DNA from: CAWJFJ01 sp963800065 | GTDB lineage: Bacteria > Actinomycetota > Acidimicrobiia > Acidimicrobiales > UBA8190 | Direction of reading: 5' to 3' | DNA: 64,000 nucleotides | NCBI GenBank assembly: GCA_963800065.1 | Contig: CAWCZO010000003.1 | Coordinates: 558,001-622,000 of the forward strand | In this document: one piece after another, positions 38,076-46,664 of the stretch | Layout of the letters: each line of letters begins with the position of its first letter | Numbering within the stretch: the first letter of the stretch is position 1 | The notes under the pieces: model-generated | The model's database searches: none | What the model was told of the DNA's origin: nothing | The model's input: the letters and a program-made list of their open reading frames with translations, nothing else | Position numbers and translations under genes: made by a program

Positions 38076-39290
38076 GTGCACGGTCAGGGGCAGCCGGGGT
38101 CACCTTCGGCACCAGGCCTGCCTCGGGGACTTCTGCCGTTGATCTGCGCGGCGGTGCTGGTCGATACCGTCTTCTTCACCGCTCTCACGCCGTTGCTGCC
38201 CCACTACGTCCAGGTCCTGGGGTTGTCCAAGGCGGGAGCGGGGATCCTCGTCGCCTCCTATCCGGTGGGCACCCTCATCGGGGCCCTTCCCGGAGGGGTC
38301 CTCGCCTCCCGCCTCGGGGTCCGCCCCGCCCTGGTGGTCGGCCTGGCCGTCATGAGCGCCGCCACCCTGGTCTTCGGATTCAGCTCCTCGCACGCCGTCC
38401 TCGACGGGGCCCGCTTCGTCCAGGGCCTGGCCGGGGCTTGCACCTGGGCCGGGAGCCTGGCCTGGCTGGCCGCCGCCGCCCCCGTCGAACGTCGCGGTCG
38501 GGTCCTCGGAGTGGCCTTCGCCGCCGCTCTCGGCGGCGCCCTCGTCGGTCCCGTCGTCGGGGCCGTGGCCAGTCGCGTGGGGACCGGTCCCGCCTTCGCC
38601 GCCGCCGGCGTCGCCGGCGTCGTTCTTCTCGTTGTCAGCACGACGATGCCGAAGCCCGCCCCCGGCGAACCGCAGAGCCTCCGTCATGCCTTGCCCGCCC
38701 TCCTCGAGCCCCGGATCGCCGCCGGGATGTGGCTCACCGCCCTGGCCGGGATCGCCTTCGGCGTGGTCGACGTCCTCGTTCCGTTGCGTCTCAGCGCCCT
38801 CGGCGCCAGTGCCGTGGTGATCAGCGCCGCCTTCCTCGGCGCCGCCGCCCTGGAGGGTGGGTTGTCCCCCCTCATCGGTCGACTCTCGGACCGTCGCGGA
38901 TCGCTCGCTCCCGTTCGGGTGTCCCTGGTGGTGGCCGTGGCGGTCAGCGTCCTCATCCCGTTCGTGAGCCCGTCCTCGCTCCTGGTGGGTCTGCTGGTCG
39001 TCGGGTTGCCGGCGTTCGGTGTCCTCTTCGTCCCGGCGTCGGCCATGATCAGTGACGGTGCCGATCGCCGGCACCTCCACCAGGGTCTGGCCTTCGGGCT
39101 GGGCAACCTGGCCTGGGCCGCCGGCCAGGGGGTGGCGGCCGCCTCCAGCGGCGCCCTGGCCCAGGTCACCGTGGACGCTTTCCCCTTCGTCCTCCTGGGG
39201 GCCGTCTTCGCTCTGACGGCGCTGGTGCTGCGTCCGTCGGGACGCCGTCTCCTGGCCCGTTTCGGGGTGTCGGGGTCCGCCTCGTCATGA
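38076..39290 (+). CDS. MFS transporter
   Basis: This 404-residue major facilitator protein has 12 predicted helices. The motif-A-like loop after helix 2 is GGVLASRLGVRPALV, and the equivalent between helices 8 and 9 is GRLSDRRGSLAPV. It resembles the drug/metabolite exporters of the DHA1 type; the substrate is unknown. A -10-like GATACT lies six bases before the GTG. Its stop overlaps the ATG of a second transporter gene, so the two are translationally coupled and may act on related compounds. Confidence 0.85.
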   Translation: MHGQGQPGSPSAPGLPRGLLPLICAAVLVDTVFFTALTPLLPHYVQVLGLSKAGAGILVASYPVGTLIGALPGGVLASRLGVRPALVVGLAVMSAATLVFGFSSSHAVLDGARFVQGLAGACTWAGSLAWLAAAAPVERRGRVLGVAFAAALGGALVGPVVGAVASRVGTGPAFAAAGVAGVVLLVVSTTMPKPAPGEPQSLRHALPALLEPRIAAGMWLTALAGIAFGVVDVLVPLRLSALGASAVVISAAFLGAAALEGGLSPLIGRLSDRRGSLAPVRVSLVVAVAVSVLIPFVSPSSLLVGLLVVGLPAFGVLFVPASAMISDGADRRHLHQGLAFGLGNLAWAAGQGVAAASSGALAQVTVDAFPFVLLGAVFALTALVLRPSGRRLLARFGVSGSASS

Positions 39291-40426
39291 CGGTCCTCGG
39301 TCGGCGGGCCGGCGGCCGGGCCCTCGTCGCCGTGGGCGTCGCCGGTGCCCTGACGGCGTGGGCTCTCAGCCCCCACCGGGCCGGATCGGCGGCGGACCAG
39401 GTGTGGTCCCCCTTCGTCCTCGTGGCAGGCCTCCTGCTGGTCGGCCTCGTGGCCGAGAGCGACGGGCTCTTCCGGGCGGCGGGATACCACATCGCCCGGC
39501 GGGCGCCCAACGGCCTGGCCCTCTTCGCCGGTGCGTCGGTCCTGGTCGCCGTGGTGACCTCGGTCCTCAACCTCGACACCTCGGTGGTGTTCCTCACGCC
39601 CGTCCTGGTCCACGCCGCCCGCAGTGGCGGTCGGGACGAGAAGCCCTTGCTGTACTGCTGCCTCCTGCTGTCGAACGCCGGCTCCCTGTTGCTGCCGGGA
39701 TCGAATCTGACCAACCTGATCGTGGCCGGCCACCATCACGTTTCCGGTGCCACCTTCTTCGGTCGCATGGCCCCGGCGTGGGCGGCGGCCGTCGCCGTGA
39801 CGGCCATCGTCGTGGGTGTCATGGAGCGGCGTTCGCTGCGTGGCGGGAACGGTGATCGGGCCGAGCGGGAGCCGACGACGATCGGCCTGGGCCTGGTGGC
39901 GGTCGTCGTCGTCACCGTACTCGTGGTGGCGCTGCGCTATCCGGCCATCCCCGTCGCCTCGGTCGGGATCTTGGTGGTCGGCATCCGCCTGGTCACGCGC
40001 CGCCAACGGGGACAGCAGGTGGCCGACGTCGTGGGCCTCCCCGTGCTGGTCGGTCTCTTCGGGGCGGCGGTGGCCCTCGGCACCCTGGGCCGGTGGTGGT
40101 CAGGGCCGGCCGCCGCGCTCACCCATCTCGACGCCTGGGGGACCGCCGCCGTGGCGGCGGCGGCCAGCGTCCTCTTCAACAACCTCCCCGCCGCCTCGTT
40201 GCTGGCGTCGCGGGTGCCGCCGCGCCCCTACGCCCTCCTGGTCGGTCTGGACGTCGGACCGAACCTCTTCGTCACCGGATCGTTGGCGTGGATCCTGTGG
40301 CTACGGGCCGCCGGCACCGTCGGCGCCCACCCGTCGGTGTCCCGGGCCAGCCTCCTCGGGGTCCTCTCCGTGCCCCTGGCGATGGCCGCCGCCGTGGGGA
40401 CGCTCTCCCTCACGGGATCCCACTGA
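39287..40426 (+). CDS. ArsB/NhaD-type (ion transporter superfamily) permease
   Basis: This 379-residue membrane protein has about 10 helices. Two discontinuous-helix hairpin motifs mark the ion-transporter fold of ArsB, NhaD and related permeases: SNAGSLLLPGSNLTNLIV in the first half and AASVLFNNLPAASLLA in the second. Arsenite export or Na+/H+ exchange are possible, but no arsenic genes lie nearby, so the substrate is left open. It is coupled to the MFS gene by an ATGA overlap. Its 3' end overlaps the convergent Nudix gene by 17 bases. Confidence 0.8.
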   Translation: MTVLGRRAGGRALVAVGVAGALTAWALSPHRAGSAADQVWSPFVLVAGLLLVGLVAESDGLFRAAGYHIARRAPNGLALFAGASVLVAVVTSVLNLDTSVVFLTPVLVHAARSGGRDEKPLLYCCLLLSNAGSLLLPGSNLTNLIVAGHHHVSGATFFGRMAPAWAAAVAVTAIVVGVMERRSLRGGNGDRAEREPTTIGLGLVAVVVVTVLVVALRYPAIPVASVGILVVGIRLVTRRQRGQQVADVVGLPVLVGLFGAAVALGTLGRWWSGPAAALTHLDAWGTAAVAAAASVLFNNLPAASLLASRVPPRPYALLVGLDVGPNLFVTGSLAWILWLRAAGTVGAHPSVSRASLLGVLSVPLAMAAAVGTLSLTGSH

Positions 40427-40889
40427 CGTCTCCTCCCACGCCCACCGCCTCGAGCAGCGCCCTGGTGAATCCACTCATCTCGTCGTAGGGCAAGCGGTCG
40501 CGGGGCCACCACCGCACGGCGGAGGTCTCGTCCCCGTCGGGTCGCGGGGAGCCGTCGATCACGGTGGCGTCGAAGACGGTGGAGACGTACGAGGTCTGAT
40601 CGCCGTTCGGATAGGTGATCCGGAATTCGGGCCCGCCGACGACACCGAGGAGAGGCCCCAGGGCGACGTGGACACCCGCCTCCTCCTGCGCTTCGCGCAC
40701 GGCCGCCTGCTGCGGTGACTCGTCCGGCTCCACGGCGCCGCCGATGATGGCCCATTGACCGGTGTCGATGAGCTTGACGAGGAGGATCCGCCCGTCGAGG
40801 TCGCGGGGGATGACCCCGGCCGACGGGAGCACCAGGAGCTCGTGGCCCACGAGCTGGCGGAGCCGCTTGACGTGGGGCGAGATCGCCAT
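40410..40889 (-). CDS. Nudix hydrolase
   Basis: This 159-residue protein has a complete Nudix box (GGAVEPDESPQQAAVREAQEEAGV, G-x5-E-x7-REx2EExG), which binds metal and hydrolyses a nucleoside diphosphate linked to another group. The flanks (PSAGVIPRDLDGRILLVKLIDTGQWAIIG) resemble MutT/ADP-ribose-pyrophosphatase-like members; the substrate is unknown. ATG 40889 overlaps the stop of the upstream reductase gene (ATGA), so the two are co-translated. Confidence 0.88.
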   Translation of the reverse strand: MAISPHVKRLRQLVGHELLVLPSAGVIPRDLDGRILLVKLIDTGQWAIIGGAVEPDESPQQAAVREAQEEAGVHVALGPLLGVVGGPEFRITYPNGDQTSYVSTVFDATVIDGSPRPDGDETSAVRWWPRDRLPYDEMSGFTRALLEAVGVGGDVSGIP

Positions 40890-42085
40890 CAGTTCCCGTC
40901 CCCCGGCCCCGACGCCTCCCCCGGACCGGGGACGAGGACACAGCGGGTGCCCCGGTAGATCGTGGGCATGCACTTGTTGCAGTGGATGCACAGGGATTCG
41001 CTGGCCGTCCCCCGGCGCATCCTGTCGACGAGGTCGGGTTGACGCAGGAGGGCGCGGGCCATGGCCACGAAGGCGAAGTCCTCGGCCAGGGCGTGCTCGA
41101 TGGTGTCCAGCCGGTTGATGCCACCCAGCAGGATGAGAGGCATCGTGAGGGCGTCCCGGAACTGGCGGGCGTAGGGGAGGAAGAACGCCTCCTCGAACGG
41201 GTACGACGGAAGGAACCGGTGGCCGAAGAACCGGAACCCGAGACGGAGCGCCGGCGGAAGGGTGGCGCCGAACTCCCGCAACGGAGCCTCGCCGCGGAAG
41301 AGGTACATGGGGTTGGCCAACGAGCTACCGCCGGTGAGCTCCAGGGCGTCGAGGCCACCGTCCCCCTCGAGCATGCGGGCCACCTCCACGCTCTCGTCCA
41401 GCCACAGCCCTCCGGGGACCCCGTCCGACATGTTCAGCTTGGCCGTCACCGCCATCCGGTCCCCGACGGCCTCGCGCACCACCTCCACCACCCGGCGCGG
41501 GAACCGGGCCCGGTTCTCGAGGCTCCCGCCGAAGCCGTCGGAACGACGGTTGAGTTTCGGGCTCAGGAAGGCACTCAGCAGATAGTTGTGTCCGAGATGG
41601 ATCTCGACGCAGTCGAAGCCCGCTTCCCGCACCATCACGGCGGCCCGCCGGTAGTCCTCGATGATCCGGCTGATGTCGGCGTCGGTGGCCCCCCGGAGCC
41701 TCGATCCCATGGGGCTGAAGCCGTTCGACGGTGCCAGGGCGGGTGCCCCGTTCGACCGGGCGTTGGCCACCGGCCCGGCATGTCCGATCTGGGCGGCGGC
41801 GGCCGCCTGAAGGCCATGGATTGTCTCGGTGAGACGTCGCAGTCCGTCCAGGGCCTCGGGGCGCAGTGCGATGCACCGCTTGTCGGTCCGTCCCTCGGGG
41901 GAGACGGCCAGGTAGGCGACGGTCGTCATCCCGACCCCGCCCGCCGCCACCCGCCGGTGGAAGTCGACCAGCTTGTCGCTGACCAGACCGTCGGGCATCA
42001 CGCCCTCGAAGGTGGCCGCCTTGATGATCCGGTTCCGCAGGGTGACCGGGCCGAGCTTCGCTGGTTCGAAGACTTTGGCCGCCAC
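40889..42085 (-). CDS. NADH:flavin oxidoreductase (Old Yellow Enzyme/2,4-dienoyl-CoA reductase type)
   Basis: This 398-residue FMN barrel enzyme has LRNRIIKAATFEG at the N-terminus, GHAGPVANARSNGAPALAPS in the active-site region, and GFDCVEIHLGHNYLLSAFLSP with the catalytic H-x2-N-like pair. A C-terminal cluster of cysteines, CIHCNKC followed by a Cys ten residues later, resembles the 4Fe-4S site of 2,4-dienoyl-CoA reductases. The second (NADPH/FAD) domain of that enzyme is absent. It may reduce an activated alkene of lipid or steroid origin. GTG 42085 lies six bases after TATGGT, a leaderless arrangement. Confidence 0.85.
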   Translation of the reverse strand: MAAKVFEPAKLGPVTLRNRIIKAATFEGVMPDGLVSDKLVDFHRRVAAGGVGMTTVAYLAVSPEGRTDKRCIALRPEALDGLRRLTETIHGLQAAAAAQIGHAGPVANARSNGAPALAPSNGFSPMGSRLRGATDADISRIIEDYRRAAVMVREAGFDCVEIHLGHNYLLSAFLSPKLNRRSDGFGGSLENRARFPRRVVEVVREAVGDRMAVTAKLNMSDGVPGGLWLDESVEVARMLEGDGGLDALELTGGSSLANPMYLFRGEAPLREFGATLPPALRLGFRFFGHRFLPSYPFEEAFFLPYARQFRDALTMPLILLGGINRLDTIEHALAEDFAFVAMARALLRQPDLVDRMRRGTASESLCIHCNKCMPTIYRGTRCVLVPGPGEASGPGDGN

Positions 42086-42091
42086 CCCGCC

Positions 42092-42097
42092 ACCATA
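42092..42097 (-). promoter_or_regulatory. -10 element of the flavin oxidoreductase gene (leaderless)
   Basis: TATGGT on the minus strand, six bases before GTG 42085; one of the closest matches to the TATAAT consensus in the window. Confidence 0.55.
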
Positions 42098-42142
42098 GTG
42101 CGACGTCTTCGGCGGCCTCTGGGGTTGCCGGTTGCCCGACGA

Positions 42143-42535
42143 TCAGACGGTGCCGCCCCGCCTGCTCTCCACGGTCACGCCGACGAGGGCGGAGATGACG
42201 AGGGCGAAACCCGGGGCCAGCAGCCACAACCCGAAGACGAGGGACAAGACCACGAGGAACAACCCCATACCGAGGACGAAGGGCCAGATGCTCGAGTTCG
42301 GAAAGGAGCCGATGACGCCGTGCCCCTCCTCGATCGACGCGTCGGTACGGTCCTCGGGCCGAGGTTTCATCCGGTGCGACCACCACAGGTAGTAACTCCC
42401 GGGGAGCAGTCCGAGGGCCGTGGTTCCCGCCAGCATCATGGTCCCGCCCTGCTCGTACGACCAGAACCAGTAGACGGCGCCGACGATTCCGAAGAATATG
42501 GCGATACCGATCAGGAAAAGGGCCTCGATGCGCAC
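42143..42535 (-). CDS. ctaF: cytochrome c oxidase subunit IV (actinobacterial)
   Basis: This small 130-residue membrane subunit of the aa3 oxidase is found only in actinobacteria. It has four hydrophobic segments: ALFLIGIAIFFGIVGAVYWF, MMLAGTTALGLLPGSYYLWW, a pair near the C-terminus (WPFVLGMGLFLVVLSLVFGLW) and GFALVISALVGV. The conserved loop SHRMKPRPED follows helix 2. GTG 42535 lies 15 bases after the ctaD stop, completing the ctaC-ctaD-ctaF set. Confidence 0.9.
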   Translation of the reverse strand: MRIEALFLIGIAIFFGIVGAVYWFWSYEQGGTMMLAGTTALGLLPGSYYLWWSHRMKPRPEDRTDASIEEGHGVIGSFPNSSIWPFVLGMGLFLVVLSLVFGLWLLAPGFALVISALVGVTVESRRGGTV

Positions 42536-42550
42536 CGGTGGTCTCCTCCG

Positions 42551-44284
42551 CTACTCGTGTCCGCCGTCGGAACCCGAACCGACACCGACGGGTTGGCGGT
42601 GGGTGCCGTTGCCATTGGTGTTGTGGGTGAGGGCCGGGGCATCGGGGTGGTGGAAGTCCCACACCGGGCGCTCCGAGCGCACCGGCGGGAGTCTCTCGAA
42701 GTTGTGGTGCACGGGGGGTGACGTGGCGAACCACTCCAACGTGTGACCGTCCCACGGGTTGTCACCGGCGGCGACGGGGATGCGCCACGAGACAAGGAGG
42801 TTGGCCAGCATGAAGACGAACGAGATGGCGATGATGACGGCACCGATGGTCGAGAGCTGGTTGAGGAACTGCCAGCCCAGACCGGGGTCGTAGGTGGCGA
42901 CGCGCCGGGGCATGCCTTCCAGGCCCAGTCTGTACTGCGGCATGAAGGTCAGCCAGAAGCCGATGAACATGAGCCAGAAATGCCACCTACCCAGGTTCTC
43001 GCGCAGCATCCTCCCCGTGAACTTGGGGTACCAGTAGTAGAAGCCGGCGAAACCGGCGAAGACGGCCGTACCGAAGAGCACCTGGTGGAAGTGGGCGACG
43101 ACGAAGTACGTGTCGTGGGTGGCGAAGTCGATGGGGGGCGAGGCGAGCATGATGCCCGTGAGTCCACCCATCAAGAAGGCGAACAGGAATCCGACGCAGA
43201 AGAGCATCGGTACCTTGAAGCTTATCTGGCCCCGCCACATCGTCCCGATCCAGTTGAAGAATTTGATCCCCGTCGGCACGGCGATCAGGAGGGACAGAAG
43301 CGAGAAGAAGGGGAGGAGGACGGTTCCCGTGGTGAACATGTGGTGGGCCCAGACACCGGTGGACAGTGCGGCGATGGCCATGGTGGCGAAGACCATTCCC
43401 TTGTAACCGAACATTGGTTTGCGCGAGAAGACGGGGATGATCTCGGAGACGATGCCGAAATAGGGTAAGGCCAGGATGTACACCTCGGGATGGCCGAAGA
43501 ACCAGAAGAGGTTCTGATAGAGCACCGGTACCCCTCCACCGACCACCGTGTAGATGTGGGTTCCGAAGTGCCGATCGGCGAAGAGCATCACCATCGCCGC
43601 GGTGAGGATGGGGAAGGCGATGAGGATGAGGATGGCCGTCACCAGCATGGCCCACGTGAAGAGCGGCAACCGGAACATGGTGAGACCGGGGGCGCGCAGG
43701 TAGAATGTCGTCGTCACCAGGTTGACCGCGGTGAAGATGGCCGAGAAGCCGGTCAGGGCGATGGCCAGGATCCACAGGTCGGGTCCGGCGCCCGGTGAGA
43801 ACGTGGATTCGGAGAGAGGGGCGTACCCGACCCATCCGAAGGCGGCGGCTCCGCCGGCGGTGAGGAAACCCAGCACCATGGTGATCGACCCGCTCAGGTA
43901 AAGCCAGTACGACAGGGCGTTCAGACGGGGGAACGCCATGTCCGGTGCGCCCACCTGGAGCGGAAGGATGAAATTGGCCAGACCTCCGAAGGCGAACGGC
44001 CCGGCGAACAGGTACAGCATCAGGCTTCCGTGCATGGTGAAGAGCTCGTCGAACTGCTGGTTGGAGAGACGTCCGAGGCTGGTCCCGCCCCCGGGGCTCA
44101 GCAGCTGGTAGCGGATGAGCAGGGCCATCAGTCCGGCCAGGAAGAACATGACGAGCGAGGTGACGATGTAGTTCATCCCGATCACCTTGTGATCGGTGCT
44201 CGTCATCCACTTGAGCAGCCCGGTCGGTCCCTCGTGGTGCTCGGGATGGTCGTGGACCGCGTGGCGTTCGGCCAGAACGGTCAT
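42551..44284 (-). CDS. ctaD: cytochrome c oxidase subunit I
   Basis: This is the catalytic subunit of the aa3 oxidase with heme a, heme a3 and CuB. The 577-residue protein has 12 helices. Ligands are visible: the heme a His in LFTMHGSLMLYLF, the CuB His with its cross-linked Tyr in FFGHPEVYILALP, the CuB His pair in WAHHMFTTG, and the heme a3/a His pair in VAHFHQVLFGT. The K-channel region and overall length are normal. ATG 44284 overlaps the ctaC stop (ATGA). The upstream part of the frame is antisense-like. Confidence 0.96.
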   Translation of the reverse strand: MTVLAERHAVHDHPEHHEGPTGLLKWMTSTDHKVIGMNYIVTSLVMFFLAGLMALLIRYQLLSPGGGTSLGRLSNQQFDELFTMHGSLMLYLFAGPFAFGGLANFILPLQVGAPDMAFPRLNALSYWLYLSGSITMVLGFLTAGGAAAFGWVGYAPLSESTFSPGAGPDLWILAIALTGFSAIFTAVNLVTTTFYLRAPGLTMFRLPLFTWAMLVTAILILIAFPILTAAMVMLFADRHFGTHIYTVVGGGVPVLYQNLFWFFGHPEVYILALPYFGIVSEIIPVFSRKPMFGYKGMVFATMAIAALSTGVWAHHMFTTGTVLLPFFSLLSLLIAVPTGIKFFNWIGTMWRGQISFKVPMLFCVGFLFAFLMGGLTGIMLASPPIDFATHDTYFVVAHFHQVLFGTAVFAGFAGFYYWYPKFTGRMLRENLGRWHFWLMFIGFWLTFMPQYRLGLEGMPRRVATYDPGLGWQFLNQLSTIGAVIIAISFVFMLANLLVSWRIPVAAGDNPWDGHTLEWFATSPPVHHNFERLPPVRSERPVWDFHHPDAPALTHNTNGNGTHRQPVGVGSGSDGGHE

Positions 44285-45213
44285 GCTGTCGCCTCCCTCG
44301 GTGTCGATGTGTGGCGCACGGAACCGGCCGCCGTGGTGGCCGAGCCGGCCGAGCCCGTCGGTGGGGGCGACGGAGTCCGCGCCGCCGCCGTGGTCGCGCT
44401 CTGCTCGGAGCTCAGCCACTGCTGGAACTGAGCCGCCGGTAGGGCCACCACGTGGAAGAACATCTCGGAGTGGTACAGCCCGCAGAATTGGGTGCACTGG
44501 GCGCGGTAGATCCCGGTCTTCTCCACCGTGAGGTCGAATTTGTTGAGGACCCCGGGCTGGGCGTAGCGGCTGAAATTGAATTGGGGCACGTAGAAGCCGT
44601 GGATCGTGTCCTTGGAGCGGAGGTAGATACGGACCGTTTTGCCGGCCGGAACGATGAGTCCCGGACCGAGACAGCGGTTGGCCGGGGCGCAGGCTCCACC
44701 GTTCAGCCCCACCGGGTCGGGATCGTTCAGCGTCTCCCCCTCGACGTTCACGTGCTTGCCGGCGTAGTTGAATTCCCATCCCCATTGGAAGGCGTAGACG
44801 TCGACCGTCACCGCCGGGTGGGGGGCTACGTTGTCCACCGCGTTCTCGGTGACAACCGTGAAGCCGAAGAGGACGAGAACGATGATGATGGGGATGACGG
44901 TGTAGGCGATCTCCAGGCCGGTGTGTTGCTGGAACTGACGGGGGATGGCGTCGGACCGTCGCCGGTAGCGCACGATCGACCAGATGATCAGGGAGGCCGT
45001 GATCACCCCGACCACGATGGCGGCGATGAAGGTCCCGGCGTAGAGGGTGAACTCGTCGTGGGCCTGACTCGTCGACCCGCGGTAGCCCCAGAAACTGGGG
45101 AGCTGACAGCCTCCGAGGACGAAGGGGAGGGCGAGGGCACCGATGAGGGCGAGACGACGCGGGTGACGCTTGAGCGCGGCGGCGCCGGTCGAGCCGGTGG
45201 TCGGGGCGTTCAC
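44281..45213 (-). CDS. ctaC: cytochrome c oxidase subunit II, lipoprotein
   Basis: This subunit accepts electrons at the binuclear CuA centre. The 310-residue protein has a lipoprotein signal (LALIGALALPFVLGGC; lipobox LGGC), two membrane helices, and a C-terminal cupredoxin domain. The CuA ligands are in CTQFCGLYHSEM plus a preceding His in DTIHGFYVPQF. A proline/threonine-rich tail follows. GTG 45213 gives a normal n-region and lies seven bases after TAAGGT, so the mRNA is probably leaderless. The predicted lipid anchor ties it functionally to lipoprotein processing. Confidence 0.94.
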   Translation of the reverse strand: MNAPTTGSTGAAALKRHPRRLALIGALALPFVLGGCQLPSFWGYRGSTSQAHDEFTLYAGTFIAAIVVGVITASLIIWSIVRYRRRSDAIPRQFQQHTGLEIAYTVIPIIIVLVLFGFTVVTENAVDNVAPHPAVTVDVYAFQWGWEFNYAGKHVNVEGETLNDPDPVGLNGGACAPANRCLGPGLIVPAGKTVRIYLRSKDTIHGFYVPQFNFSRYAQPGVLNKFDLTVEKTGIYRAQCTQFCGLYHSEMFFHVVALPAAQFQQWLSSEQSATTAAARTPSPPPTGSAGSATTAAGSVRHTSTPREATA

Positions 45214-45220
45214 GGCGCCG

Positions 45221-45226
45221 ACCTTA
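45221..45226 (-). promoter_or_regulatory. -10 element of the ctaCDF operon (leaderless)
   Basis: TAAGGT on the minus strand, seven bases before GTG 45213. Confidence 0.5.
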
Positions 45227-45265
45227 GCCAACCGCGCCCCGCGAGTAGTAGTTCGTGGATCCGCC

Positions 45266-46582
45266 TCAGATGTGGTCCGGGTCGTGGCCGTCTGACTCGC
45301 GCGCGGCCCAGCTGAAGACCCCCTTCGCCATGGTCGAGGTCGCCGCCTCGGCGCACAGCGTGAAGACCCTGGCCCGCACCCTGTGCACCCCCGGATCGGT
45401 GGGGGCGGCCAGCGCCGCCAGTTCCGCCAGCTGGGCGGCGACACGCAGGGGCTCCGTCCCGTCGGCCCCCGACCCGTCCCCGTGGGCGTCGGCGGTGGCC
45501 GACTCGGCCAGGGCCAGGGCCCGGTCGGCCAGGGTGGAGGCACCGCCGACGAGATCGGCCAGTTCGGCGGCCAGGGCCCTCTCCGGCGCCGGTTTGAGGG
45601 TGGCGGGGTTGCCGTCCCACCACCCTCCGTAGAGGCGCCAGATGTTGCGGACGATGAACTCGGGCTCGTCGTAGACGGGACGGAGGTAGGGCCGTTCGAG
45701 CAGTTCCGGGGGGGCGGCCACGGTGTGGAGGATCTCGTCCAGGCGGGCGCCGCCGTTCATGAGGGCCAGGGTCTGGTCCACCAGGGAGTCGAGGAGGTCG
45801 GCGGTGTCGGTCAGGGCCCGGTGGACCCGGTCGGCGCCGAGGACGGGGAACCCGTGACCGGGGAGGAGCACCTCGGGTCCGAGCGCCACCATCTCCCTGA
45901 GGGCGGCGGCCCACTCCCGGGGGTAACGCTGGACCTTCTGCGGGTTGCCCGCATTGGGGGAGGCCCAGATGAAGAGGTCACCGCTGCACAGCACCTTGTC
46001 GTCGGCCACCCACGTCCAGGTGTGGTCGTCGGTCTCCCCCCTGGCGTGATGGAGATCGAACCGCCGGCCCCCCACGTCGAGCGACAGCCGGTCGGCGTAG
46101 GTGCGGTCCGGATAGCGGTACGTCGTCGGCCATCGCAGGCCCGGGACGCCGAACTGGCGTTGGTTGATGATCTCGTTGTAGCCCGCCGTGAAGATGTAGC
46201 GATCGAATCGTGCCGGCAGGGCGTCATGGGCCACGACCACCGGCGGGGGCCACCCCCGCTCCGTCGCCTCCTGCTCGAAGACGGGTACGCCGAAGACGTG
46301 GTCGATGTGGCCGTGGGAGTAGATCGCCGTGTCGAGGCGGAGCTCCGACCACCGCCGCAGCGTCTCGTGGACGGCGGTGGCCACGAAGGCCGAACCGGTG
46401 TCGACGAGGACCAGTCCGTCGCCGGTGGAGAAGGCCGACACGTTGGCGAAGGAGGGGACGAAGGCCACGCCGTCGGCGATCTCGGCCAGGCCACCGATGT
46501 AGCCCCCCACAGGGTGGATCTCGGTGACGTCGATGGCGCCGCGCCACAGCTTGTCGGCCAGCTCGAGCACGTCGTCCGCCAC
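45266..46582 (-). CDS. MBL-fold metallohydrolase, alkyl-sulfatase-like
   Basis: This 438-residue metallo-beta-lactamase-fold enzyme has the HxHxDH motif SHGHIDH, with later metal ligands in HHARGETDDHT, LCSGDLFIW and LPGHGFPV. The domain after the MBL core (from about residue 270) resembles the dimerisation domain of SdsA1-type alkyl sulfatases. Sulfate-ester or related ester hydrolysis is therefore likely but unproven. The start is GTG 46582; a TAGGAT about 28 bases upstream is the likely -10. It stands alone upstream of, and in the same direction as, ctaC. Confidence 0.8.
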   Translation of the reverse strand: MADDVLELADKLWRGAIDVTEIHPVGGYIGGLAEIADGVAFVPSFANVSAFSTGDGLVLVDTGSAFVATAVHETLRRWSELRLDTAIYSHGHIDHVFGVPVFEQEATERGWPPPVVVAHDALPARFDRYIFTAGYNEIINQRQFGVPGLRWPTTYRYPDRTYADRLSLDVGGRRFDLHHARGETDDHTWTWVADDKVLCSGDLFIWASPNAGNPQKVQRYPREWAAALREMVALGPEVLLPGHGFPVLGADRVHRALTDTADLLDSLVDQTLALMNGGARLDEILHTVAAPPELLERPYLRPVYDEPEFIVRNIWRLYGGWWDGNPATLKPAPERALAAELADLVGGASTLADRALALAESATADAHGDGSGADGTEPLRVAAQLAELAALAAPTDPGVHRVRARVFTLCAEAATSTMAKGVFSWAARESDGHDPDHI

Positions 46583-46609
46583 GGGCCCTCCCGCCTCGCC
46601 GGTGGGCCG

Positions 46610-46615
46610 ATCCTA
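46610..46615 (-). promoter_or_regulatory. possible -10 element of the MBL hydrolase gene
   Basis: TAGGAT on the minus strand; the predicted leader is about 20 bases and contains GGGAGG. Confidence 0.4.
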
Positions 46616-46664
46616 CGTGATCGCCCTCGTCACGAGGGCGGCCACCCGGGCCCGTGGAGGTGCT

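Noticed and set aside
39287..40426. Calling the ArsB/NhaD-type permease an arsenite pump
   Set aside because: No arsR, arsC or arsA lies nearby and the motifs are shared by Na+/H+ and dicarboxylate permeases of the same superfamily.
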